A stretch of 64,000 bases of DNA, from NCBI GenBank assembly GCA_963752915.1, contig CAVVZZ010000010.1:496001-560000 (forward strand), written 5' to 3'. Origin of the DNA: DATJPR01 sp963752915 (GTDB lineage Bacteria > Bacteroidota > Ignavibacteria > UBA10030 > UBA6906). Positions 37,110 to 44,884 of the stretch are shown in pieces. Each line of letters starts with the position of its first letter. Position 1 is the stretch's first letter. A program made the translations under genes and the position numbers. The notes beneath the pieces are model-generated. The model was not told the origin of the DNA. It worked only from the letters and a program-made list of their open reading frames with translations, and did not search any database.

Positions 37110-39428
37110 ATGGTAAACAATCTCCTGAAAATTGTGTTGAGAAGCCTCACCCGTCGCAAGGGATTCACGTTCATTAACATTCTTGGCCTTGCCGTCGGTA
37201 TGGCGTGTACTATTCTCTTCTTGCTATGGGTCCAATATGAATGGAGCTTCGACAAGTTCCATGAAAACGCCGACCGCCTGTACCGGGTGGTCTTCACGGC
37301 GGACGAAGGGTCCAAAGGCTACTGGCAGCCCGGGCCGCTGGCGGAGGAGATGAAGGCCCGTTTCCCGGAGATCCTCCAAGCAACGAATTTCAGTGCATGG
37401 CAATCGAAAGTCTCCTTCGAACGACGCGGCTTTTTCTGTACGGGAAGCCTTGTCGACTCTGCCTTCTTTGAAATGTTTTCCTTTCCCGTGGAACGTGGTG
37501 ACCCGAGAACCGTTCTGGTCAATCCGTGGTCCATCGTGATTTCCAGCTCGATCGCACGCAAGATGTTTGGGGCGGGCGATCCCATCGGGAAAAGAGTCCA
37601 ACTGTTCGATCAGGCAGAGTTTGTGGTCACGGGCGTCTTTCGCGACATCCCGGAAGTGTCACACCTGCAGTTTGATTTTGTGATCCCTTTCGCGGCCGCA
37701 CCGGACTTCATGCGGATGTGGGACCGAAAGTGCGTTCAGACGTATGTCCTCCTTCAAGAGAACTGTTCGTTGGACGACATCAACAGAAAGATCTCCGGCG
37801 TCATGAACGAGCACAACCCGAGCTGGAAGAACACACTGTCACTGACACCCATGACGAGAAGTCACCTCTATAATCTTCGGGGCGGGGGCCTCATCACGTA
37901 TCTGTATGTCTTCTCTCTCCTCGCCATGGTGATCATGCTTGTCGCCTGCATCAACGTCACAAACCTGTCGACGGCACTCGCGGAGAGGCGCGCCAAAGAG
38001 ATCGGAATAAGGAAAACCATGGGCTCGTCACGATGGAACGTGGCGGGTCAATTCCTGATCGAAACGATCGCTTCCTCGGTAGCCTCGCTCGTTCTTGCGG
38101 TGCTTATCACCGAGCTCCTTCTACCGCTTCTCAACGGCATGCTCGGCACGCGCATTGTAATGACCTTTTCGGCCACCACGATCACCGGTTTGCTGGTTCT
38201 TGCCCTTCTCACCGGCATGATTGCCGGGGGGTATCCGGCCCTGGTGCTTTCGTCATTCGGCCCGATGGCGATGCTCAGGCGGAGGAGCGGCCCGATGTCC
38301 GGACGACGATCGCTCACCCTCAGGAGGATCCTCGTGATCGCGCAGTTCGGCTTCTCGATCTTCACGATCACCTGTGTCATGTTCATCCGGAGTCAGCTCT
38401 CCTTCATTCAATCCAAGGACCTGGGGTACGACAAGGAGAATATTCTTCTGATTAGGACCAGTGGCGAGCTGCAGGGGAAGTGTTCTCTTGTCAAGAATGA
38501 ACTCCTGAAGTCGCCGAATGTTCTCGGCGCGTGCGTCTCGACCGACAACATGACGACATTGTCGAACACAGGTCCCATCGAATGGGAAGGGATGCCGCAG
38601 GGCAAAGTTCTCGAGGTGGCATTCAATTCCGTCGACGAAGATTTTGCCGGGACGTTCCAGGTACCCATAACGCAAGGCAGATTCTTTTCGAAGGAATTTC
38701 CGACGGACGGGGAAGCCGCTTTCGTCGTAAATGAAGAGGCGGTGAAGGAAATGAACATCACCAATCCCCTCGGAAAGCGTTTGAAAACCTGGATGGGACG
38801 AGAAGGAAGAATTGTCGGGGTCATCGCTGACTTTCATATGGAGTCGCTCCGCACGGGTCTTGACCCGCTTGTCTTGATACCGACATCGACGTCGAACTTC
38901 CTGTGCGTCCGGATTGCCCCCGGCGATGTTGCGGCGACGGTGCAGGCAGTCGGTGCGACCATTAAGCGCGTCGTCCCGAGTGATCCATTCGAGTATCACT
39001 TCCTTGATGCGGAGATCGATCAACAATACCGTACCGAACAAATGACAGGCAAGCTGGCTGGCTCCATTGCCACTGTCGCGGTGGTCCTCTCATGTCTGGG
39101 ACTTGTCGGCCTCATCGCGTTTGCGGCGTTGCAGCGAACCAAGGAGATCGGTATTCGCAAGGTCATCGGAGCGTCCGTTTCGGGGATCCTGATCATGCTG
39201 ACGCGGGACTTCACCTACTGGATCATCATCGCGAATATCATCGCCTGGCCTGCCGCGTATTACGTGATGCGGGCATGGTTGCAGGACTTCGCCTACCGGA
39301 TCGATCTGACCATCTGGCCGTTCCTGGCCGCAGGTTTGGGAACGTTGTTCATCGCTCTTGCCGTGGTCGGCGTTCAAGCGCTCAGGGCCGCGAGGGCGAA
39401 CCCGGTGGAGGCGCTGCGGTACGAGTAG
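37110..39428 (+). CDS. ABC permease 9 of 9, duplicated MacB/FtsX core
   Basis: The ATG at 37110 follows AGGGAA and gives the family N terminus MVNNLLKIVLRSLTRRKG. An earlier in-frame ATG at 36966 lies in the preceding gene. At 772 residues it is the shortest, with a reduced first periplasmic core. The coupling segments are AKEIGIRKTMGSSRWNV and TKEIGIRKVIGASVSGI, and the end is NPVEALRYE. It is followed by a repeat-bearing gap and the second ATPase. Confidence 0.92.
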   Translation: MVNNLLKIVLRSLTRRKGFTFINILGLAVGMACTILFLLWVQYEWSFDKFHENADRLYRVVFTADEGSKGYWQPGPLAEEMKARFPEILQATNFSAWQSKVSFERRGFFCTGSLVDSAFFEMFSFPVERGDPRTVLVNPWSIVISSSIARKMFGAGDPIGKRVQLFDQAEFVVTGVFRDIPEVSHLQFDFVIPFAAAPDFMRMWDRKCVQTYVLLQENCSLDDINRKISGVMNEHNPSWKNTLSLTPMTRSHLYNLRGGGLITYLYVFSLLAMVIMLVACINVTNLSTALAERRAKEIGIRKTMGSSRWNVAGQFLIETIASSVASLVLAVLITELLLPLLNGMLGTRIVMTFSATTITGLLVLALLTGMIAGGYPALVLSSFGPMAMLRRRSGPMSGRRSLTLRRILVIAQFGFSIFTITCVMFIRSQLSFIQSKDLGYDKENILLIRTSGELQGKCSLVKNELLKSPNVLGACVSTDNMTTLSNTGPIEWEGMPQGKVLEVAFNSVDEDFAGTFQVPITQGRFFSKEFPTDGEAAFVVNEEAVKEMNITNPLGKRLKTWMGREGRIVGVIADFHMESLRTGLDPLVLIPTSTSNFLCVRIAPGDVAATVQAVGATIKRVVPSDPFEYHFLDAEIDQQYRTEQMTGKLAGSIATVAVVLSCLGLVGLIAFAALQRTKEIGIRKVIGASVSGILIMLTRDFTYWIIIANIIAWPAAYYVMRAWLQDFAYRIDLTIWPFLAAGLGTLFIALAVVGVQALRAARANPVEALRYE

Positions 39429-39429
39429 A

Positions 39430-39480
39430 GGATCAATGGGCAATAGTCAATGGACAGTAGAGAATAGACAATAAGGCAAA
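39430..39480. repeat. Low-complexity CAATAG/GACAGTAG-type repeat
   Basis: Between permease 9 and the second ATPase, degenerate units such as CAATGGGCAATAGTCAATGG and ACAGTAGAGAATAGACAATA follow one another. The composition resembles the ACTGTT repeat at 6610 (reverse complement AACAGT). Function unknown. Confidence 0.5.
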
Positions 39481-39500
39481 CACGACAATCACGATCGGCC

Positions 39501-40178
39501 ATGATCAAACTCTCGCACATCACCAAGTGGTACACGAACAGTTTCGTCAAAACGTACGTCCTGCGTGACGTCAATCTCGACGTGAAGCCAGGAGAATTCA
39601 TCTCCATTATGGGGCCGTCCGGATCGGGAAAATCGACGCTCCTCCACATCCTGGGCATGCTCGATGAAGAATCGGAAGGCGAGTACTACTTCTTTGACGA
39701 GGCGGTGCACACGCTTAACGGGAAACAGAAATCCAACCTGCACAAGAACAACATTGGGTTTGTCTTCCAGAGCTACCATCTCATCGACGACCTGACCGTC
39801 TATGAGAATCTTGACACACCGTTGCTGTATAAGAAAATCAAATCGGACGAACGGAAGAGCCTGGTCAGTGACACCCTCGACCGGTTTCAGATCGTGGCAA
39901 AGAAAGATCTCTTCCCGAGCCAGCTCTCGGGCGGTCAGCAGCAACTCGTCGCCGTTGCGCGCGCGATCATTACAAAGCCGAAGCTGATCCTGGCGGACGA
40001 GCCTACGGGGAATCTGAACTCCGCACAGGGGGAAGAGATCATGGACCTCTTCAAGAAACTCAATGGCGAAGGAACAACGATTGTCCAGGTGACGCACTCC
40101 GAGAAGAATGCGACGTATGGTTCGAGAATCGTCAACCTCCTGGACGGGAGGGTCGTCCACCAGGGAGGTTCGTCTTGA
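39501..40178 (+). CDS. ABC exporter ATPase, MacB/LolD type (second)
   Basis: A 225-residue nucleotide-binding subunit with Walker A GPSGSGKSTLLHI, Q-loop VFQSYHLID, signature LSGGQQQLVAVARAI, Walker B LILADEPTGNLNS and switch His QVTHSEKNA. It differs from the first ATPase of the operon in LV for RV after the signature and NLNS for NLDS, but all catalytic residues are present. It closes the operon after permease 9. Two ATPases bracketing nine permeases suggest that each serves a subset. Confidence 0.95.
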   Translation: MIKLSHITKWYTNSFVKTYVLRDVNLDVKPGEFISIMGPSGSGKSTLLHILGMLDEESEGEYYFFDEAVHTLNGKQKSNLHKNNIGFVFQSYHLIDDLTVYENLDTPLLYKKIKSDERKSLVSDTLDRFQIVAKKDLFPSQLSGGQQQLVAVARAIITKPKLILADEPTGNLNSAQGEEIMDLFKKLNGEGTTIVQVTHSEKNATYGSRIVNLLDGRVVHQGGSS

Positions 40179-40468
40179 TGAGCAGAGGAATGCAACATCG
40201 CCGGCCGTTCTTTCGTAAAAATCTTTACGGGTTCGACCAACGATCGCTCATTTTGTATCTTCTGAGTCACGTATTGAGTATCTTTGATCGGCCAATGTGA
40301 GTCGTCGTTCTTCACCCCTCAAGCCTCTGTTGCTCCCTGAGTTTTAATTCGCACTTCTCTTTGTGGCATACTTCGGAAAGTGAAGTGCCGAATGTGCCGG
40401 ACGAACCCGGGGAAGACCAAACGTTTTTCGTTCTTTCAACCCTTAAGGTCATAGTAAGGAATCGCTCA
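40179..40468. other. Gap after the exporter operon
   Basis: This 290-base AT-richer gap contains a short CGTAAA/TTTACG hairpin (40214-40229) with no T-run, a poor terminator candidate. No gene or clear promoter is seen. AAGGA at 40457-40460 serves the next gene. Confidence 0.35.
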
Positions 40469-41617
40469 TTGAAGCACTGTCACACGTACGCCCTTGGGTT
40501 GTTCGCGCTCCTGTCGCTCTCCTGCGAGACGATGATGCTCGGGCCAGACGGCGTACAGCCACCTCCGCCAATCGTCCATAGTTCGAGGCTCGCAACGGTT
40601 CTCGATTCGCTCAGGTTTACCCTGGACCTGCCGGCGCTCGCAGGTGCCATCGTTACTGACACCGGCGTCATTGAGGCACGAGCAGTGGGTTGCCGCCGGT
40701 ACGGCGGACCGCTGAATGTCACCGACGCTGACAGGTTTCATCTTGGCTCGTGCGGGAAGTCCTTCACGTCAGTAATGATCGGGCTTCTTGTTGATGAGGG
40801 CCGCGTTCAATGGACGACGACTCTCCCTGAAGTGTTTCCAGAGTACGCGGGTTCGATGCGGTCCGAATATCGCGATCTCTCCGTGCGCGATCTGCTGTCG
40901 CACTCCGCGGGTTTCGTCAGGGACGCGGATGTCGGGCTGCATGCGTCGTCCCCGGTTGAACAACGACTGGAAATCGTGGACTGGGCACTCCGGCAGCCTC
41001 CCGCTCAGCCGCGAGGAACGTATCTCTACAGCAATCTCGGATATGTTATCGCGGGGGCGATCATCGAGCGCATCACCGGGCGTCCGTATGAAGAGGTCGT
41101 CATGGAACGTGTCGTTCGGCCGCTCGGACTCACAACTGCCGGTATTGGTCAGATGGGATCGCCGGGTCTCGAAGACCAGCCTCTGCAACATACGCCCGAA
41201 CATGCGCCGATCATCGCAACCGCCGATGCTCACCTTGCCTCCAGCTACGATCCTGCGGGGATGCTTCACATGTCCGCAGGCGATTGGGGGAAATATTGCC
41301 AATGGGTTCTTGCGTGCGAAACGGGTCGGGCCACCCTCCTACGTCCCGAGACCGCGCGGATGATTACGACGAGCGTGGTGTCGGCTGGCGGTGGGGCTGG
41401 CTACGCGCTTGGCTGGGGTGTGATGTATCGTTCATGGGGTGGGGGGAACGTGCTTTCGCACAGCGGGAGTAATGGATACAATTACGCCGAGGTTGTGCTC
41501 GCTCCGGCCCGCAAGTTTGGCATTCTTGTGATGACGAACCAGGGTGCGGGCGTGATTTCTGTCCCCACCGACCCGGCCGTTACGCGGTTGATCGACTTCT
41601 ACCTGACCGGACACTAA
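40469..41617 (+). CDS. Beta-lactamase-family serine hydrolase lipoprotein
   Basis: The TTG at 40469 is chosen because TAAGGA lies 8 bases upstream and it begins a lipoprotein signal peptide (MKHCHTYALGLFALLSLSC, lipobox LSLSC). Upstream in-frame sequence shows no signal. The 382-residue protein has the class C beta-lactamase/DD-peptidase motifs: S-x-x-K as SCGKS (in HLGSCGKSFTS), Y-x-N as YSNLGY, and H-x-G as HSGSNGY. Homologues cleave D-amino-acid peptides, peptidoglycan fragments or esters; antibiotic resistance is not implied. It lies 14 bases before an outer-membrane-like gene, so the two are probably co-transcribed. Confidence 0.88.
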   Translation: MKHCHTYALGLFALLSLSCETMMLGPDGVQPPPPIVHSSRLATVLDSLRFTLDLPALAGAIVTDTGVIEARAVGCRRYGGPLNVTDADRFHLGSCGKSFTSVMIGLLVDEGRVQWTTTLPEVFPEYAGSMRSEYRDLSVRDLLSHSAGFVRDADVGLHASSPVEQRLEIVDWALRQPPAQPRGTYLYSNLGYVIAGAIIERITGRPYEEVVMERVVRPLGLTTAGIGQMGSPGLEDQPLQHTPEHAPIIATADAHLASSYDPAGMLHMSAGDWGKYCQWVLACETGRATLLRPETARMITTSVVSAGGGAGYALGWGVMYRSWGGGNVLSHSGSNGYNYAEVVLAPARKFGILVMTNQGAGVISVPTDPAVTRLIDFYLTGH

Positions 41618-41631
41618 ATCGAGAATATGCA

Positions 41632-42477
41632 ATGTCAGGATTTCAGACGGCCCTGCTTATTGTATTCCTTCAGCACTTCGTAGCGGCGTATGCGCTTGGG
41701 CAAATGATGCCGCTGGACACACTCGCCGCACCCCGAAACTCGCTGGGCGCGAGCGTTGGGTTTGCCGATTTCCACCAGAAGGATACGTACCTCTCCCCCA
41801 GGATATTCGGCGGTGGCATGTTCACATCGAAGCTCTCTTACGTCTGGAGGGGATCGGAGAGCAGACACGCGATCGAGGCTTTCTTCAGCACGGGTGGGAT
41901 CAGCGCGGATCTTCAGGCAAGAGATGGTACTCAGTCCATTGGATATCTTGCGTACTCCTATACGCACGCGATTGCACGATGGACATTGTCTGACAACCCG
42001 CTCGTTCTGTCAGTTGGGGGAGGAGTATCGTCTTTCGTGACCGATACGGATCTCCGCTCGACGGACGTGGTCTACAACATCACCGTGTTCGATCAATCGT
42101 GGTATTGGTCGCACGCGGTGAACATCACCCTGTTATGCGAGTACAAGGTTTCCGGGAAAGGTGATCTCTCGGTTCAACTGACCAGTCCACTTGCACGTCT
42201 CGTCACGCGTCCCCAGAATGGCCACTGGCTCAATGGCAACAATCTTGAGGTCAGCCGGAATTTCCTCAATGCTGCCAGGCGTGGCCAGATGGAGTACTTC
42301 TGGGATGCGTTCGACGCTATTGCGGAAATCGAATACCGGCAGCGCGTTTCTGACGATTTCGAATTCGTCGGCACCTACCTGTTCGGATATGCTTCGACCA
42401 GCCGGCCGGACCCAATGCTCTCGCTTGGCATGTACGCGAATCATGTGATGCTCGGCATCAGCTGGCTGCCCTCTTGA
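41632..42477 (+). CDS. Predicted outer-membrane beta-barrel protein, function unknown
   Basis: A 281-residue protein with a signal peptide (LLIVFLQHFVAAYALG). The mature part shows alternating aromatic/hydrophobic strands separated by polar loops (IGYLAYSYTHAIARWTL, SWYWSHAVNITLLCEY, FEFVGTYLFGYAS, NHVMLGISWLP). Such a pattern is usual for small outer-membrane barrels. No family was recognised. It follows a serine-hydrolase lipoprotein gene and its stop is 18 bases before a decayed LytTR remnant on the opposite strand. Confidence 0.6.
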   Translation: MSGFQTALLIVFLQHFVAAYALGQMMPLDTLAAPRNSLGASVGFADFHQKDTYLSPRIFGGGMFTSKLSYVWRGSESRHAIEAFFSTGGISADLQARDGTQSIGYLAYSYTHAIARWTLSDNPLVLSVGGGVSSFVTDTDLRSTDVVYNITVFDQSWYWSHAVNITLLCEYKVSGKGDLSVQLTSPLARLVTRPQNGHWLNGNNLEVSRNFLNAARRGQMEYFWDAFDAIAEIEYRQRVSDDFEFVGTYLFGYASTSRPDPMLSLGMYANHVMLGISWLPS

Positions 42478-42660
42478 GACTGGGAGACTCTGCGAGCCGG
42501 AGTTTGTACCGCCCCGCAAACCATTTGACAACCTCCCGGATGAACCGGACATTCACGATGTGGGCGCGATGGATGCGGATGAACGTTGAGGGGTCAAGCG
42601 TTCCCTCAAGCTCACCCGGCGTTTCGCCGATCACGTACTCTATGTCGACGGTCTGAAGGG
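42458..42660 (-). pseudogene. Decayed LytTR DNA-binding domain
   Basis: On the minus strand a start-less frame reads ...GELEGTLDPSTFIRIHRAHIV, then NVRFIREVVKWFAGRYKLRL, ending at TGA 42458. The F-x-R-I-H-R-(S/A)-x-I-V-N core (about 42551-42583), the preceding LE-x-L segment and the W-F-x-G-x-Y strand are hallmarks of LytTR response regulators. The expected C-terminal SR-x-Y-x-x-L helix and the whole N-terminal receiver are missing, and no start codon or ribosome site is seen. The stretch overlaps the last bases of the outer-membrane gene. I read it as a fossil of a LytR/AlgR-type regulator. Confidence 0.65.
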
Positions 42661-42752
42661 GTGCGGGCCCGTATGCGCCGGTTGCCTCGAACGACTCCGA
42701 AGAAGGTCGAGCGAAGAACCGGCGCGTTGAGCTCGTGAAGCAATAGCGGCAT

Positions 42753-44456
42753 CTATTTCCCGGGACTGTCAGGGATGTGCAGGGTCGGATCTCCGAAGAA
42801 TGTCATGATGCAAAGGTAGCTACGGGGATTGTGGAACACGCCCGTGTCGTTCCTAAAATCCGACCAGTACTTTCGCTGTCCTGCAAGCCAGATGTCACCC
42901 AGGAGGACAGGACTGTTTTTGTCATGAACATACGCATCCATGACGCGGGCGATCAGGTCCTTCCCATGGTAGTCCTCGCACACGACCGTTTCTCCAAAGT
43001 ACGCGATTCCCCCGCCTTCGTTTTTCTGAAAGAGCCACGGGCATGCAAATGTCCTGTCGGACTGATCGGGAAGATCGTACGGACCAGGTTGTTCCAACAC
43101 CGTAGGCAGATTTCGCATGGGGTGATTGGGGTCGGGGTTCGTCCGATTCGTGGGTGAGCTTTTCCAGATATCGGAATGTGTGAATTGGTAGTACCAGACG
43201 GTGTCGTTGTAGGTATTCAAGTACATCCCGACTGGCACTGTCGGCTTGAACTCGCCGGTTTCACATCCGATGCCGAAGACGACCGGCAATGTAAGCTGAC
43301 CGAGATATTTCGCGACCTCGCCGGCGTTGAACGGGATCTTGAGGTCCGACATGTCCCAGCCCGCCGAGTACCCATGTCCCAGGTAGATCAATCCCCAGGT
43401 GTTGTTGACAGCATTGCGAAGCCCGGGGAACGTCCCCGCCATCCACCCGTTGGTGAACTTCCGATTATTCTCCGGGAAGTTGAAACCGAATTTCAGAAGA
43501 TAATCCTGCCCGATAATGTCGCCGACGGAATTGTAGTTGAGGATTTGGTCAAGCAGCCCGTCGGAGCCTGGATACGTCCCTCCCGCGGCCAGGGCGAGAC
43601 CGCGCTTTGTACCGGTGAGCATTATCCCGTTGTCGTACTTCATGATCTTGTCAAGGATGATCTTCAGGTCGTTTGCGTTGTGGATGGGAAGCCGGCCGAC
43701 GGCAATGTCCGGATACGCATCGACTTTGTCCGGGTTATATGTTACCGAGTTCAGAGGATTGTTGGCATCAAGTTGTTTGTTATCCCACTCCCACACCTGC
43801 TCATTATATCTGCCGTTGCCGTTGTCGTCCCAGTTGTCAAACTTCGACATGTTGAACTGTTCGAAATTTCCTGAAAAGCTGTGGTGAAAGAGATTCGCGT
43901 AATAATGGTCTGTTGGTGTGTACGATCCATCCTGCCACCACCCGTCGCCCATGCTGCTGTCGGGCCTGCCGAACTGACGGCCGATGTTCATGAACTTATG
44001 CCGCACAGGAAACTGCGAAGCGTCACCGACGAGCATGACATAGCGAACATTCGCGTTGATGTAGGCATTGGCGATGGCGCGCTTCACCCGTTCGGCCGCA
44101 TCGCCCGGTCCGTAGAAAGCCTCGATGCTTTCGAGATCCACAAAACTTGTGGGCATGCCGTGAGCATCCTTGAACTTCGCAAGGCCATTCAGCTCGGAAG
44201 CATAGATCGACTTACCGAGGATCAGGAACCGCGTCGTTTTCGGGAGGGCTTTGATCTCGTCGGTGGGAAGTGTGATGGAGGGATTGGGATTCGGGACCTT
44301 TAGACCCGATTCGGTCACACGGACATTCGACGACCCGCCACAACCTTGAAGAAGGGATGCAACGACAACCGTACACGCGAGCCACTGAAGGGAGAGGAGC
44401 ACTCTGGTGAAATACGTGAGAACACTCCGGCGATGGAACATCGTTCGACTCTTCAT
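42753..44456 (-). CDS. C25 (gingipain-family) cysteine peptidase lipoprotein
   Basis: The ATG at 44456 has a perfect AGGAGG upstream. The 567-residue protein begins with a signal peptide and lipobox LLQGC. The catalytic pair of peptidase family C25 is visible: His in LIYLGHGYSAGW and Cys in VVFGIGCETGEF. An upstream Asp/Asn-rich segment with TPTDHYYANL and DIAVGRLPI is also typical of the family. Homologues include gingipains and the T9SS sortase PorU. Here no C-terminal sorting domain and no PorU-like length is seen, so it is a membrane-anchored protease rather than the sortase. It is divergent from the secreted three-gene cassette across 428 bases. Confidence 0.88.
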   Translation of the reverse strand: MKSRTMFHRRSVLTYFTRVLLSLQWLACTVVVASLLQGCGGSSNVRVTESGLKVPNPNPSITLPTDEIKALPKTTRFLILGKSIYASELNGLAKFKDAHGMPTSFVDLESIEAFYGPGDAAERVKRAIANAYINANVRYVMLVGDASQFPVRHKFMNIGRQFGRPDSSMGDGWWQDGSYTPTDHYYANLFHHSFSGNFEQFNMSKFDNWDDNGNGRYNEQVWEWDNKQLDANNPLNSVTYNPDKVDAYPDIAVGRLPIHNANDLKIILDKIMKYDNGIMLTGTKRGLALAAGGTYPGSDGLLDQILNYNSVGDIIGQDYLLKFGFNFPENNRKFTNGWMAGTFPGLRNAVNNTWGLIYLGHGYSAGWDMSDLKIPFNAGEVAKYLGQLTLPVVFGIGCETGEFKPTVPVGMYLNTYNDTVWYYQFTHSDIWKSSPTNRTNPDPNHPMRNLPTVLEQPGPYDLPDQSDRTFACPWLFQKNEGGGIAYFGETVVCEDYHGKDLIARVMDAYVHDKNSPVLLGDIWLAGQRKYWSDFRNDTGVFHNPRSYLCIMTFFGDPTLHIPDSPGK

Positions 44457-44884
44457 AAATCCTCCTGGTTGATTGAGATGTCGCAAAGCGCTGACGGTTG
44501 TCAAAGAACAATTCCCGAAGGTCGGCGAGCGGCAAGCAATCCCGGTGGTATGTCTTTCATTACTTGCCCGGATCTTCGGCCAAAAGTGGGCCTGCAGGGA
44601 AGATCGCATCGATATTAGGGAAATGGCAGTAGATATTCAAGAATAAACTGATAATTGGCAGGGATCTGTTGTGGGACAGGCCCCGATCCGTTCCTGCGGA
44701 TGCCTGACTAATCAACTCAGCCCGTGTGCACGTTGATTTTCTGAGTTCTCCGCAATTATTTACTTGACATATGTCAACAATTTTCTGATATTTTCGCTGC
44801 TTTTCTACCCCTCTCATTTTTATTCTCCCAGTAGAGTAGTCGCTTCACCCCCACTACGATTGTGCCCTTCGATTCGGAGGTCCG
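44457..44884. other. Divergent gap with a palindromic promoter
   Basis: This 428-base, AT-rich gap separates the C25 peptidase from the secreted cassette. The clear element is the palindrome/promoter at 44764-44792; nothing else was recognised. Confidence 0.5.
44764..44792 (+). promoter_or_regulatory. Promoter with perfect palindrome over the -35
   Basis: The 14-base palindrome TTGACATATGTCAA (44764-44777) includes a consensus -35 TTGACA. A -10-like GATATT follows at 44787-44792 with a 17-base spacer. A repressor or activator dimer bound to the palindrome would cover the -35. Transcription would start near 44800, about 85 bases before the ATG at 44885. Confidence 0.6.

Noticed and set aside
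16818..39428. Repeat structure of the permease array as a CRISPR or DNA-level tandem repeat
   Set aside because: The repetition is at protein level among diverged paralogues; no short direct repeats with spacers are seen anywhere in the window.
40214..40229. CGTAAA/TTTACG hairpin after the exporter operon as a terminator
   Set aside because: Only six AT-rich pairs and no T-run on either strand.
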